Shown here piece by piece: positions 53,003-61,302 of a stretch of 64,000 bases of DNA. The notes beneath the pieces are model-generated. The model saw nothing but the letters and a program-made list of their open reading frames with translations, was not told the origin of the DNA and ran no database searches. The position numbers and the translations under genes were made by a program. Source of the DNA: Novosphingobium piscinae (GTDB lineage Bacteria; Pseudomonadota; Alphaproteobacteria; Sphingomonadales; Sphingomonadaceae); the NCBI RefSeq assembly GCF_014230355.1, contig NZ_JACLAX010000007.1:1-64000 (forward strand). Reading direction: 5' to 3'. Position 1 is the first letter of the stretch. Each line of letters starts with the position of its first letter.

Positions 53003-53881
53003 ATGCGCCGAGTTTCAGCCTTTTCCGGGAGCGAAGGCCAGCTTGATCTGTTCGTCAGTAGCGGCGGCGAGATAGCCGCCCGCGATGCTCAGGACCTGAT
53101 GACCTGGCCCTTCTTCAGCCTCGCCAAGTCCAAGCGGGTGCGCCCGATCGATTTCCGGATGGGAGAGGTCTCGATTCTGGTCGAAGCCACAGCCGAACAT
53201 GGCATGGCGACCATCTGGGATGCCGATGTGCTGATCTGGGTCGCCAGCCAGATTGTCGAAGCGCGCGATCGCGGTCGCCCGACCTCGCGGCTGATCGCTG
53301 CCACGCCCCACGAAATCCTGAGCTTCACCCGGCGCGGGACCGGAAAGGCCAGCTATGAGCGCCTGAAAGCGGGGCTCGACCGGCTGCAGTCGACCACCGT
53401 CGCGACGTCCATCCGTCAGGCCCACCACCGCCGCCGCCATCGTTTCTCCTGGATCAACGAATGGCGCGAACGCCTCGACAGTTCGGGCCGGGCCCTGGGC
53501 ATCGAGATGATCGTCCCGGACTGGTTCTACGAAGGTGTGCTCGATGCCGCGCTCGTGCTGACGATCGACCGGACCTATTTTGGCCTGACAGGCGGCCTGG
53601 AGCGCTGGCTTTACCGGATCGTGCGAAAGCATGGCGGTAAGCAGAAGGGTGGCTGGAGTTTCGATGTCGCCCACCTTCATCTGAAATCAGGCGCGCTGTC
53701 GCCGCTCAAGCGCTTTACCTTCGAGCTACGCGACATTGTCCGTCGCCAACCCCTGCCGGGCTACCGTCTCGCGCTCGAGCATGCACTCGGCCGGGAACGG
53801 CTCAGCTTCGTCTGCATCCCCGAAGATCCCCTCGATGCCGCGATGCGGCGGCTCGGCTACAGCGGAGTGGATAAGTCATGA
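53003..53881 (+). CDS. repA: Replication initiator protein A (RPA family)
   Basis: The 292-residue protein matches the plasmid initiator RPA family. It has a start with QLDLFVSSGGEIAARDAQDL, then MTWPFFSLAKSKRVRPIDF, WDADVLIWVASQIVEARDRG, a DNA-binding middle (GTGKASYERLKAGLDRLQST) and SFDVAHLHLKSGALSPLKRF. It would initiate replication at iterons, three of which lie immediately downstream (53887-53951). Its presence in a tRNA-anchored element suggests a plasmid-like phase after excision. The TGA overlaps the next start (ATGA). Confidence 0.93.
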   Translation: MRRVSAFSGSEGQLDLFVSSGGEIAARDAQDLMTWPFFSLAKSKRVRPIDFRMGEVSILVEATAEHGMATIWDADVLIWVASQIVEARDRGRPTSRLIAATPHEILSFTRRGTGKASYERLKAGLDRLQSTTVATSIRQAHHRRRHRFSWINEWRERLDSSGRALGIEMIVPDWFYEGVLDAALVLTIDRTYFGLTGGLERWLYRIVRKHGGKQKGGWSFDVAHLHLKSGALSPLKRFTFELRDIVRRQPLPGYRLALEHALGRERLSFVCIPEDPLDAAMRRLGYSGVDKS

Positions 53882-54567
53882 CTGCACTCGGACTATCAGG
53901 AACCCCCGGCCTCGGACGATCAGGAACCGCAAACTCGGACTATCGGGAACCGGAATCGTCCGCAAAGCCGCAGAACTCCAAGGCTTTAAGGTCCCTTAAC
54001 TGTGCTAACAAAGAATCCTTCGGATTCTTGCTAACGTCCAGGGCCTGTGGACAACTGCGCCAGCCGCCGCTCGGCAGGAGCGGCGATGCCGCAGGCACCC
54101 GGCGCGGGGCTTTCACGGAGGTTGAGCTCTTCTGGCAGGAGGGCGTGCGCGAGCACTGGCTGCGCTTTGGCAAGCCGGTTGCAAGCCGCATCTGTGACCG
54201 TCGGCGCCGAGTCGAATGCTATGCGCCAGGACAGACCTTCGGGTTCGTGCGCTGGGCTTTCAACGATTACGGCACAATCCTTTCGCGTTGCGACATCCTG
54301 CTGGCCGTTGCCGAAGGAGCGCCGGTGACACGCGTCCCGCACGTCACCCCTGGCGCCGAAGTGCTGCTGTCCGTGACGGGGTGGCGCAAGGTCAGGCGTG
54401 TCTTCGCGCTGATCGATGCCATCGAGCAGCTCGGTATCGATCCCTGCGAGGTCGCCCCCGATTACTGGCGTCACATTCACAACCGGCTGATCGCTGCCGA
54501 AACGCCCCGCAGCTATTCACCCGAGCGGCATCGGGCCTGGCTCGCGCGCAAGGCGTTGCAGGGATGA
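53878..54567 (+). CDS. DUF2840 family protein (start uncertain)
   Basis: The conserved DUF2840 part covers only the last ~155 residues: TEVELFWQEGVREHWLRFG, a CDRRRRVECYAPGQTFGFVR block, and PGAEVLLSVTGWRKVRRVFAL, ending in SYSPERHRAWLARKAL. The ATG at 53878 overlaps the repA stop, but the first ~75 codons encode the iterons and a hairpin and look non-coding, so the real start may be a TTG, CTG or GTG near 54030-54110. The family is confined to alphaproteobacterial elements, always near traF; role unknown. It overlaps traF by four bases. Confidence 0.75.
   Translation: MTALGLSGTPGLGRSGTANSDYREPESSAKPQNSKALRSLNCANKESFGFLLTSRACGQLRQPPLGRSGDAAGTRRGAFTEVELFWQEGVREHWLRFGKPVASRICDRRRRVECYAPGQTFGFVRWAFNDYGTILSRCDILLAVAEGAPVTRVPHVTPGAEVLLSVTGWRKVRRVFALIDAIEQLGIDPCEVAPDYWRHIHNRLIAAETPRSYSPERHRAWLARKALQG
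53887..53951 (+). repeat. Three iterons, candidate replication origin
   Basis: CTCGGACTATCAGGAACC at 53887-53904, CTCGGACGATCAGGAACC at 53911-53928 and CTCGGACTATCGGGAACC at 53934-53951 are spaced 24 and 23 bases apart, about two helical turns. They begin six bases after the repA stop. Direct repeats of this size beside an initiator gene are typical RepA binding sites. Confidence 0.8.
54004..54035. repeat. Hairpin flanked by GCTAAC direct repeats
   Basis: AAGAATCC-ttc-GGATTCTT (54011-54029) is a perfect 8-bp hairpin, and GCTAAC flanks it on both sides in the same orientation (54004-54009, 54030-54035). It lies 55 bases after the last iteron, in an AT-richer patch, and could be part of the origin (for example a single-strand or unwinding element) or a terminator for repA. 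Confidence 0.55.
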
Positions 54568-55139
54568 AGCGGCGAACCACCATTTTGGCCGTCGCTGCCG
54601 CAGGTTTGGCGATCGCCTCGCTGGCTCTGCCCGCGCGCCGTCCGCTCGTCTGGAATGTGACCCATTCCGTGCCGACCGGGCTCTACTGGATTAGCGATCC
54701 GGCTGCGCTCGCGGTCGATGACCGTGTCGCGATTGAACCGCCTCCTGCCATCCAGCGACTACTCGCCGAACGGGGCTATCTGCCCGCTGGTGTCCCGCTC
54801 TTGAAGCGCGTCGCCGCCGTTTCCGGCCAGCGCGTTTGCCGCTTCCGTCACGGCGTCACCATCGACGGGCAACTTGCCGCCCTCGCGCTCGCAAACGACC
54901 GAATGGGGCGTCCGCTGCCAGTCTGGAGCGGCTGTCATGTGCTCGGTCCCGGCGAAATTTTCACCCTCAATCCGGATCAGCCAGCAAGCTTTGACGGGCG
55001 CTACTTCGGCCCGCTGCCTGCCAATGCCGTCACCGGCCGCGCCGTTCCGGTCTGGACCGACGAGCGCGGCAATGGCCGCCGCGTGTGGTTCGCGCAGGCC
55101 CAGACTTCCTCTGTTTTCACCCCCAAGCAAGGAGAATGA
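54564..55139 (+). CDS. traF: TraF, S26 family signal peptidase of conjugation
   Basis: The 191-residue protein has an N-terminal membrane segment and the S26 serine-lysine dyad: THSVPTGLYW (Ser35) and LLKRVAAVSG (Lys81), plus GPLPANAVTGRAVPVWT in the last conserved box. TraF of RP4 trims and cyclises the pilin TrbC at the inner membrane. The start overlaps the DUF2840 stop (ATGA). Confidence 0.93.
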   Translation: MKRRTTILAVAAAGLAIASLALPARRPLVWNVTHSVPTGLYWISDPAALAVDDRVAIEPPPAIQRLLAERGYLPAGVPLLKRVAAVSGQRVCRFRHGVTIDGQLAALALANDRMGRPLPVWSGCHVLGPGEIFTLNPDQPASFDGRYFGPLPANAVTGRAVPVWTDERGNGRRVWFAQAQTSSVFTPKQGE

Positions 55140-55472
55140 ATGATGCGTATCGGAACCTTTGTTTCCGCCGACGGCGGTTTTGCCGGACACCTTCACACGC
55201 TCACGCTCGACATCGACCTGGTGCTCGTCCCGGCCGATCCGTCCGACAGCGAGAATGCGCCGGACTACCGGGTGATTGTCGGCGAGGACGACGAGGCACG
55301 CGAAATCGGCGCAGCCTGGAAGCATGTCGGGGAGAAGGCCGGTGCCTATGTGGCGATCCAGATTGATGATCCGGTTTTCGTTCAGCCGCTGCGCGCCAAT
55401 CTCTTCCAGGGCGACGGCAACGAGCATGTGCTGGTCTGGTCGCGTCCGTCCCGGCGCGAAAAGGCGGACTGA
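55140..55472 (+). CDS. DUF736 family protein (copy 2)
   Basis: A 110-residue DUF736 protein (alternative start three bases later): MRIGTFVSADGGFAGHLHTL at the N terminus, DYRVIVGEDDEAREIGAAWK in the middle and EHVLVWSRPS at the end. It is clearly diverged from copy 1 and lies directly after traF, the position DUF736 usually takes in these transfer clusters. AAGGAG lies about eight bases before the start. Confidence 0.9.
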   Translation: MMRIGTFVSADGGFAGHLHTLTLDIDLVLVPADPSDSENAPDYRVIVGEDDEAREIGAAWKHVGEKAGAYVAIQIDDPVFVQPLRANLFQGDGNEHVLVWSRPSRREKAD

Positions 55473-55475
55473 ACC

Positions 55476-56177
55476 ATGTCATGGCGCCGTCCGATTCGCA
55501 TCCTTTGCTCCGCGCTGGTTCTCCTGTCTGCCGCACCAGCCTTGCCGAGGCCTGTGCCTGAGCCGGCGGCGGCGCAACGGGTCGATATTGCCGCCCATGT
55601 GACCGAAGCATCGCAGCGGTTCGGCATTCCCGAACACTGGATCTATGCGGTCATGCGGGTGGAGAGTGCCGGGCGGATCGGTGCCGTATCGTCGGCCGGG
55701 GCCATGGGGCTGATGCAACTCATGCCCGGAACCTGGGCGCGCCAGCGCGCCCGGTTCGGCCTCGGCTCAGACCCGTTCGATCCGCGCGACAACATCATGG
55801 CCGGCACTTCATACCTGCGTGAAATGTACGACGGTTACGGTGCCGACGGCTTTCTGGCCGCCTACAATGCGGGGCCCGGTCGCTATGCCGACTACCGTGA
55901 CAAGGGCCGCCCGCTGCCCGCTGAAACGCGCGCCTATGTCGGCCGGATTGCACCTATGCTGCAGAATGGCAGCTCGCCGCCCCTGGCGGCTGGTGCTTCG
56001 CCTTTGCCAGTCGTTCGCACGTCGTGGACCCAGGCGGCGCTGTTTGCTTTGCGCTCCGACACGCCGGAAACTTCAGCTGCATTCGCCGCCGAGCGAGACC
56101 CTGCGGACCCGCCGCTTGCATCAGCGCGTGCACCCAGCGGGCTCTTCGCCCCTGTCTCGGGACGTCGGTTACCGTGA
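55476..56177 (+). CDS. Lytic transglycosylase of the transfer cluster
   Basis: The 233-residue precursor has a signal peptide (ILCSALVLLSAAPALPRP) and an SLT domain: WIYAVMRVESAGRIGAVSSA with catalytic Glu63, then GAMGLMQLMPGTWAR and FLAAYNAGPGRY. It cuts peptidoglycan to let the conjugation machine cross the wall. The C-terminal ~70 residues are a proline/alanine tail. It is the fourth gene in the DUF2840-traF-DUF736 run with four-base or shorter gaps. Confidence 0.93.
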   Translation: MSWRRPIRILCSALVLLSAAPALPRPVPEPAAAQRVDIAAHVTEASQRFGIPEHWIYAVMRVESAGRIGAVSSAGAMGLMQLMPGTWARQRARFGLGSDPFDPRDNIMAGTSYLREMYDGYGADGFLAAYNAGPGRYADYRDKGRPLPAETRAYVGRIAPMLQNGSSPPLAAGASPLPVVRTSWTQAALFALRSDTPETSAAFAAERDPADPPLASARAPSGLFAPVSGRRLP

Positions 56178-56282
56178 TCACGCCCTGGTCTCTCGAGTGC
56201 ATCATGGCGTGGACTGGCGAAGAATTGTGCGGAGGGGAGAGGTCGGAAGGGAAAGGAGCGGAAGGATGGCGAGATAAAAGGA

Positions 56283-56402
56283 GCGACGTCGCCTGGGGTG
56301 GAGGTGATTGGATTGCTTCAGGAATTTGCGACGCCGCTCTACCCCCTCTGCTGTCGCATCGCTGCCGAAACCGCCGTTTTACGCCGTATCAGGCGACGTC
56401 GC
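56283..56402. promoter_or_regulatory. Repeated GCGACGTCGC palindromes before the relaxase (possible oriT)
   Basis: The self-complementary decamer GCGACGTCGC occurs at 56283-56292 and again at 56393-56402. It lies in the 241-base gap between the transglycosylase and the relaxase, where oriT often is. A purine-rich tract (56228-56283) precedes it. No nic consensus is recognised. Confidence 0.35.
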
Positions 56403-56418
56403 CGACTTTGGCCCTGTC

Positions 56419-58161
56419 ATGATGGACGATGACTTCGAGATCCGTCCCGGCCGATCGCGGGACCAGGGCATGCCGGCCAGCCGCAAGGCGACCTCGCTCG
56501 TCGGCCAAGTGCTCAAGGCGTCGCGCCGCTCCGGGGCAACGCCGCTCGCTCGCCGAAGCGGGAAGCCTGCCGGGACGGGAAGATATGGCCGGGGCCGCGC
56601 AGCTGCACTGCGCGCGCGGCGTTCGCCTTATCAGCGCCGTGTGGTGATCAAGGCGCGCGCCGTGCGCCACAAAGGCGCGCGGTTCCGGGCCGCGCCGCTT
56701 GCGCTTCACGTCTCCTACCTCGAGCGCGATGGCGTGACGCGCGACCAGGCGCGCGGTCAGCTCTTCGATGCCGGCGGGGACAATGCCGATGGCGAAGCAT
56801 TCGCGCAGCGCTGCGCGGATGATCGACACCATTTCCGGTTCATCGTGTCACCCGAAGATGCGACCGAACTTACCGACCTGCGCACGTTCACCCGCGAGCT
56901 GATGGACGACATGGCCCGCGATCTCGGCACCCGGCTCGACTGGGTCGCGGTGGATCACTGGAACACCGACAACCCTCATGTTCATGTCCTCGTCCGGGGG
57001 CGAGCAGCCGACGGTGCTGACCTGGTCATCGACCGTGACTATATCCGTGAGGGCATGCGCTCACGGGCCGAAGAGCGCGTCACCATCGAGCTCGGGCCGC
57101 GGAGCGAACGCGACATCCAGCACGCAATGGCCCGTGAGGTCTCTGCGGAGCGGTGGACGGGCCTCGACCGGCAACTTCGCACGATGCAGGATCGCGACCA
57201 GGTAATCGATCTGCGCCCAGCGGCGGATCAGGACCGCCGGCGCCATGCGCTGCTTGTAGGCAGGGTCAACACGCTGGCACGCATGGGGCTCGCGAGAGAA
57301 ACGCAGCCAGGGCGCTGGACGATGCGCGCCGATGCCGAGAAGACCCTGCGCGATCTCGAAATCCGCGATGATGTCATCAAAACGATCCACCGCTCGATGG
57401 CGGAGAACGGATGGCGCTCAGACCTGTCCCGGCTTGCAATTCACGACCAGCAGCCATCGGATCCGATCATCGGCCGACTGGCCAGCAGGGGGCTTCATGA
57501 CGAGCTGTCAGGCAAGGCCTACGCCGTGGTCGACGGCATGGATGGTAGGACACATCACCTGCGCTTCAACGATCTCGAAGCCACCAGCGATGCCCGGCCC
57601 GGCGCGATCGTGGAACTGCGGCAGTGGACCGATCGCAAGGGACAGGGCCATGCCGCGCTGACGGTCCGTTCGGATCTGGGATTGGCGGAACAGGTCACGG
57701 CCAAAGGAGCGACGTGGCTTGATCAGCAACTGGTGGCGCGGGAGCCAGCAACACATGGGGCTGGCTTTGGGCGGGAGGTCGAGGAAGCCCTGAAACAACG
57801 CTCTGAGCATCTGGTCGAGGAAGGGCTGGCAACCCGGCAAGGGCGGCGGTTTCTGTTTGCCCGCGGCCTTCTCGAAACCCTGCGTCAGGGAGAGATGGCC
57901 GAGGCGGCGAACAGGCTCTCCTGGCAGACCGGGCTTCAGCTGCATGCGAGTGGGCCCGGGGAGCATGTCGCAGGCATTTACCGGCAGCGCGTCGACCTTG
58001 CGTCTGGGCGCTTCGCCATGATCGACAATGGTCTGGGGTTCCAGCTAGTGCCTTGGCAGCCCGCCTTGGAGCGCAAGCTTGGCCAGGCCGTGACCGGGGC
58101 GGTGAACCAGCGCGGAGGGGTCGACTGGAGTTTTGCGCGGTCGAGGTCGATTTCGATTTGA
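56419..58161 (+). CDS. Relaxase/mobilisation nuclease (VirD2-like, DUF3363)
   Basis: The 580-residue protein has the HUH-type motif DHWNTDNPHVHVLVRG (about residues 178-193), in which histidines bind the metal for nicking. LTDLRTFTRELMDDMARDLG precedes it. The C-terminal half carries the DUF3363 region (LASRGLHDELSGKAYAVVDG and following). It nicks oriT and pilots the strand into a recipient. The last ~10 residues (WSFARSRSISI) diverge from the usual family ending, and the cargo operon begins about 200 bases later, so the 3' end may be an insertion junction. No coupling protein gene (traG/virD4) follows within the window. Confidence 0.9.
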   Translation: MMDDDFEIRPGRSRDQGMPASRKATSLVGQVLKASRRSGATPLARRSGKPAGTGRYGRGRAAALRARRSPYQRRVVIKARAVRHKGARFRAAPLALHVSYLERDGVTRDQARGQLFDAGGDNADGEAFAQRCADDRHHFRFIVSPEDATELTDLRTFTRELMDDMARDLGTRLDWVAVDHWNTDNPHVHVLVRGRAADGADLVIDRDYIREGMRSRAEERVTIELGPRSERDIQHAMAREVSAERWTGLDRQLRTMQDRDQVIDLRPAADQDRRRHALLVGRVNTLARMGLARETQPGRWTMRADAEKTLRDLEIRDDVIKTIHRSMAENGWRSDLSRLAIHDQQPSDPIIGRLASRGLHDELSGKAYAVVDGMDGRTHHLRFNDLEATSDARPGAIVELRQWTDRKGQGHAALTVRSDLGLAEQVTAKGATWLDQQLVAREPATHGAGFGREVEEALKQRSEHLVEEGLATRQGRRFLFARGLLETLRQGEMAEAANRLSWQTGLQLHASGPGEHVAGIYRQRVDLASGRFAMIDNGLGFQLVPWQPALERKLGQAVTGAVNQRGGVDWSFARSRSISI

Positions 58162-58365
58162 GGTTCGGACTTCTGAATGTCTGCATGGTCGGACAATCCC
58201 AACAGGCAGGTTCTGGCGGCGTAATAAGCAACCCAGCCTTTCATTCAGTTGCACGAGATCGCAGCAGTTCTCGCTCCTAGGCCTAGACTCAAAAAGCGCT
58301 GATGGATGAGCATAGAGCTGTCGCCCATTTATTTCCCAAAGGGAGGTAGTTTCTCACTCGTACCA
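58162..58365. other. Gap between relaxase and the four-gene cargo operon
   Basis: No gene is seen in these 204 bases; the two flanking genes are convergent. GC drops here relative to the relaxase gene. No clear terminator, inverted repeat pair or transposon end was identified by eye. Confidence 0.4.
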
Positions 58366-59304
58366 TTACAGGTGAATGGGGTATATCCACGAGCGGCCGA
58401 CGCCAGTTGTGGTCTCGCGTGAGTAGCTGGGTGACGACGGGTAGATGATAGACGCCGGACAGTCGCGTAGATGACGTAGATAGTGAAGGCCGAAGCCTAC
58501 TGCTTGAGGTTTCGTGGCAAGCGGCGACAAGTAGAGATTGGTGATCCGGTAGTGCCTACCGGCCGAGTGGACAGCCGCAGCAAGGGAAGCTGCCGTCACG
58601 AACGGATCGTTTGCACTACAATAGTATATCTCATCGCCGCTACGAGGCTGCTCAGACTGCACTTTGTCAAAGCGCAGTATGCTCTCGTGATACATGTCCG
58701 CGCTCAGAGACGGGAAACTATGGAGCTGCAAGACCCGTGCACCCTCCTTGGCTTGAAGGACGTGAGAGATCAAATGGTGATCGTAGCCGATGCCGACTAC
58801 CACAACATCCCCCGAGGTCTCAGTTTCGTGTGCCCCGACGTAGCCGTTGACCGTGACGACACGTACGTCCTCGCCGATCGAAAACACGGTGTCAGCCTTA
58901 CGCGCATATTGCTCAGGTTCGGTATAAAGCAAATCAAAAGCGGTCACACCAATGTCCGCGAGGTGCGCCATCAAGTAAAGAATGTGGGGCCGCATCATTC
59001 CGGTAATGTCGAATAGCAGCCTGCGGTGACGCGATTGGTCGAATCCTGCCGCCGCCAGTCCGGCATTGATGATAGAGGCCTCATCTCCCTCGGCTAGGAA
59101 GGAGCTTGATGGTATTTCGGGCAGTTCGCTTGGCCTATAGCGGTACTCTGGCATTACCCACCAATGCCGTTCGAGGGCTGGCACGCGCTCAAATACCGAA
59201 CGCACCCGCTCGCTGTCGTTGTACGCTGAGATGAATAGGTCCCAAGCAGGCGCAGCCTCGGACAACTCGACCTTGGCGTCGAGCAGTGTTGCGATGTCGA
59301 GCAT
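58366..59304 (-). CDS. Unrecognised protein with Rossmann-like segments, last gene of candidate defence operon
   Basis: The 312-residue protein matches no family I can name. It has AWDLFISAYNDSERVRSVFE near the start, then HRRLLFDITGMMRPHILYLM (~93-112), a D-[IL]-T-G element after a hydrophobic strand that recalls CARF/SAVED-like Rossmann domains. Next comes DVVVVGIGYDHHLISHVLQ (~166-184), a strand, glycine-rich turn and helix of a second Rossmann-like unit. YYCSANDPFVTAASLAAAV and a proline/serine tail follow. No membrane segment, nuclease motif or Walker motif is seen. It starts one base after the ATPase stop (TGA-C-ATG), so the two are tightly coupled. A sensor or effector role is inferred. 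Confidence 0.55.
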   Translation of the reverse strand: MLDIATLLDAKVELSEAAPAWDLFISAYNDSERVRSVFERVPALERHWWVMPEYRYRPSELPEIPSSSFLAEGDEASIINAGLAAAGFDQSRHRRLLFDITGMMRPHILYLMAHLADIGVTAFDLLYTEPEQYARKADTVFSIGEDVRVVTVNGYVGAHETETSGDVVVVGIGYDHHLISHVLQAKEGARVLQLHSFPSLSADMYHESILRFDKVQSEQPRSGDEIYYCSANDPFVTAASLAAAVHSAGRHYRITNLYLSPLATKPQAVGFGLHYLRHLRDCPASIIYPSSPSYSRETTTGVGRSWIYPIHL

Positions 59305-59305
59305 G

Positions 59306-61294
59306 TCAGATCAGGCGGTCAGTGGTTTCGGGGGTGGGGGTGAAGAGTCGGGACACGCGCTTCTTCATCAGGGCCGCTAGGCCCGATCGCCGTGCGGGAT
59401 CGAACATTGCATTCGCGAGCTCGGTCGAGAGTTCCATCGAACCGCGTCTGTGCTCAGAAACCTCCCATCGAGGTGCAAGCATTGGACCAAGTTGATAAAG
59501 AGCATCGACCTGATCGTTGTTCTTGTTGCGTCTACCTTCCTTTATTCTGATCAGGTAGGACCAGTTCTCTGCGACTTGGAGGGTACGGCGACTGTCGTCG
59601 GTCAAGGTGTCTAGTTGCACGCTGAAGGCGCAAAGATCGCATTCGGACGGGGAGTCGCTGTAACGCACCGTTCGGAACAAAATCGCCACGCTTTCGATCG
59701 AGTCGCGAACCTTGAGTGCTCCACTCGGCGGCTGTGCGTCCTCCCAGAACCAAGAGGCACCATCACGAACACCGTCCGACTGAGACTGGATGGAGATGAC
59801 ACCACCTGCGAACGGCTCCTCGCCGGCAAAGCGACTGCGTCGGAAGATGTGCTTCAGATCGACGAGTAGGTTGCGGGTAATCCCCTGTGAGAGCCCAATG
59901 ATCGTCTTGAAGCCCGCGTATGGTACCCGCTGCTGGTGATCTCGGTGCAGCTGAGCGAGAATATCGGAATCGAAGTAGGAGATGATCTTCGCGAGGTCAG
60001 CTCCACCTTCCCGGTTGCCTTCCGCGAGAGCGCGCGCCTGCGTTCCAGCTCGCGTAGCGAGCTCAAGTGCCTCGACAGCCGTCGCGGGCCAGTTCTTCCG
60101 GAAAAAAAATGCCGCCGCCTTTTCTAAATATCGCCGCTCCGGCAAAGCTAGACGGCGCACGACCTCTGTGGTCGTCACGTCGTCAGCGCCCACTGAGGCC
60201 TTAAGATCAGAGGCGATGCTCTTCAGGTAAGCTGGTTCGCGCCCCTTCAACTGCGGCAGGCGTGCGTCAATTGATCGCCAGTATTCGCTCGGATCGAGCT
60301 GCTCAAAGTGTTCGTCGAGTGCGTCCGGTGCGACGCTGCCATAACCTGCGGATGCAATCCGCTTGACCACGAGTTGCCTCACCAATTGCTCATATTGATC
60401 GGGGTGGTCCCTAAGAATCTCATCTAAGACGACGCGCTCGTACTCGGCGTCGCGTCGGATTGGTTCGCCAGAACCGAGCGTGTCGAAAGTCTTAATTCCA
60501 TAGAGCCTCGCACCGACCTTAATTGTTGCGTTGCCGCGAACATAGCGAATGAGCGAGTTTAGGAATCTCTGCTGCTCGGTCGTGAAATTCTCCACCTCAT
60601 CTATCAAGTACACGAATAGGGTATCGCGCAGCCCTGCCGCGTATTTGGAGATCAGTGGCGGAATTCCAAACACTAGGGCGCCGGTCGAGAACGTTATTAC
60701 AACGTCCGGATATTTCCCACGAAGTCGGCTGTTGTTGACCTCGAAGTCGATTTCCTTACGCGTGCTCGTAATCGTGACGAGCAGTTGCTCCAATCCATCA
60801 GGCCGTAGCTCAGGCTCTCTGTCGAACAGTCCGCAAACCTCCGCCGCGAATGCTTTCTCGTCAAAGGCATCGTCGCAGGCTGACAGATAGTCGCGCAGCA
60901 CTGTCAGCAGAGCCGTCGCGAGCCAGAGTTCGAAATAGTGTGCAAAAATGAGGTTCCATCTTTCCTCAGCGCCGTCGTCCCTTGCAAATTTGTCCGTGTT
61001 GAGGGCGTCCGCATGGACATAAATACCCAGATAACCATCGACTTGGGCCGCGCGAGCCATGTTAGCGGAGTGCCGTGCAGCCTGCACGGGAGCCGAGCAG
61101 TAGCGCATCAAGTGCGTCTTGCCGCTGCCCTTCCCGCCAAGCAGCAACATCGGCGTATGTGACGTGGGCTTCAGGATTTCGACGAGGCCACCTTGCACAT
61201 TTGCTAGGTCGACCCAAAGCGCCTCGATCTGATCATCCGAGAATGCAGTCGCCTTGTTTGTGTCGAACGGATTGTCGCGGTGGCTACTACGCAT
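59306..61294 (-). CDS. ORC/CDC6-like AAA ATPase
   Basis: The 662-residue protein begins with DNPFDTNKATAFSDDQIEAL and a Walker A GGKGSGKT (53-60) in MLLLGGKGSGKTHLMRYCS. The Walker B region LFVYLIDEVENFTTEQQRFL (226-245) has DE at 232-233, followed by a sensor-like strand (IKVGARLYGIKT). This layout, with an NPF start and an arginine after the second strand, matches bacterial ORC-CDC6-like ATPases known from conflict operons. The ~350-residue C-terminal part is helical and family-specific, containing CDLC. AGGAAAG lies before ATG 61294. It probably couples target recognition to ATP hydrolysis for the operon. Confidence 0.7.
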   Translation of the reverse strand: MRSSHRDNPFDTNKATAFSDDQIEALWVDLANVQGGLVEILKPTSHTPMLLLGGKGSGKTHLMRYCSAPVQAARHSANMARAAQVDGYLGIYVHADALNTDKFARDDGAEERWNLIFAHYFELWLATALLTVLRDYLSACDDAFDEKAFAAEVCGLFDREPELRPDGLEQLLVTITSTRKEIDFEVNNSRLRGKYPDVVITFSTGALVFGIPPLISKYAAGLRDTLFVYLIDEVENFTTEQQRFLNSLIRYVRGNATIKVGARLYGIKTFDTLGSGEPIRRDAEYERVVLDEILRDHPDQYEQLVRQLVVKRIASAGYGSVAPDALDEHFEQLDPSEYWRSIDARLPQLKGREPAYLKSIASDLKASVGADDVTTTEVVRRLALPERRYLEKAAAFFFRKNWPATAVEALELATRAGTQARALAEGNREGGADLAKIISYFDSDILAQLHRDHQQRVPYAGFKTIIGLSQGITRNLLVDLKHIFRRSRFAGEEPFAGGVISIQSQSDGVRDGASWFWEDAQPPSGALKVRDSIESVAILFRTVRYSDSPSECDLCAFSVQLDTLTDDSRRTLQVAENWSYLIRIKEGRRNKNNDQVDALYQLGPMLAPRWEVSEHRRGSMELSTELANAMFDPARRSGLAALMKKRVSRLFTPTPETTDRLI

Positions 61295-61302
61295 CGTCTT
61301 TC

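Noticed and set aside
53887..53951. CRISPR array suspected from spaced repeats
   Set aside because: Only three 18-base direct repeats with 5-6 base gaps, no spacers and no cas genes; position after repA fits iterons. No CRISPR array was seen anywhere in the window.
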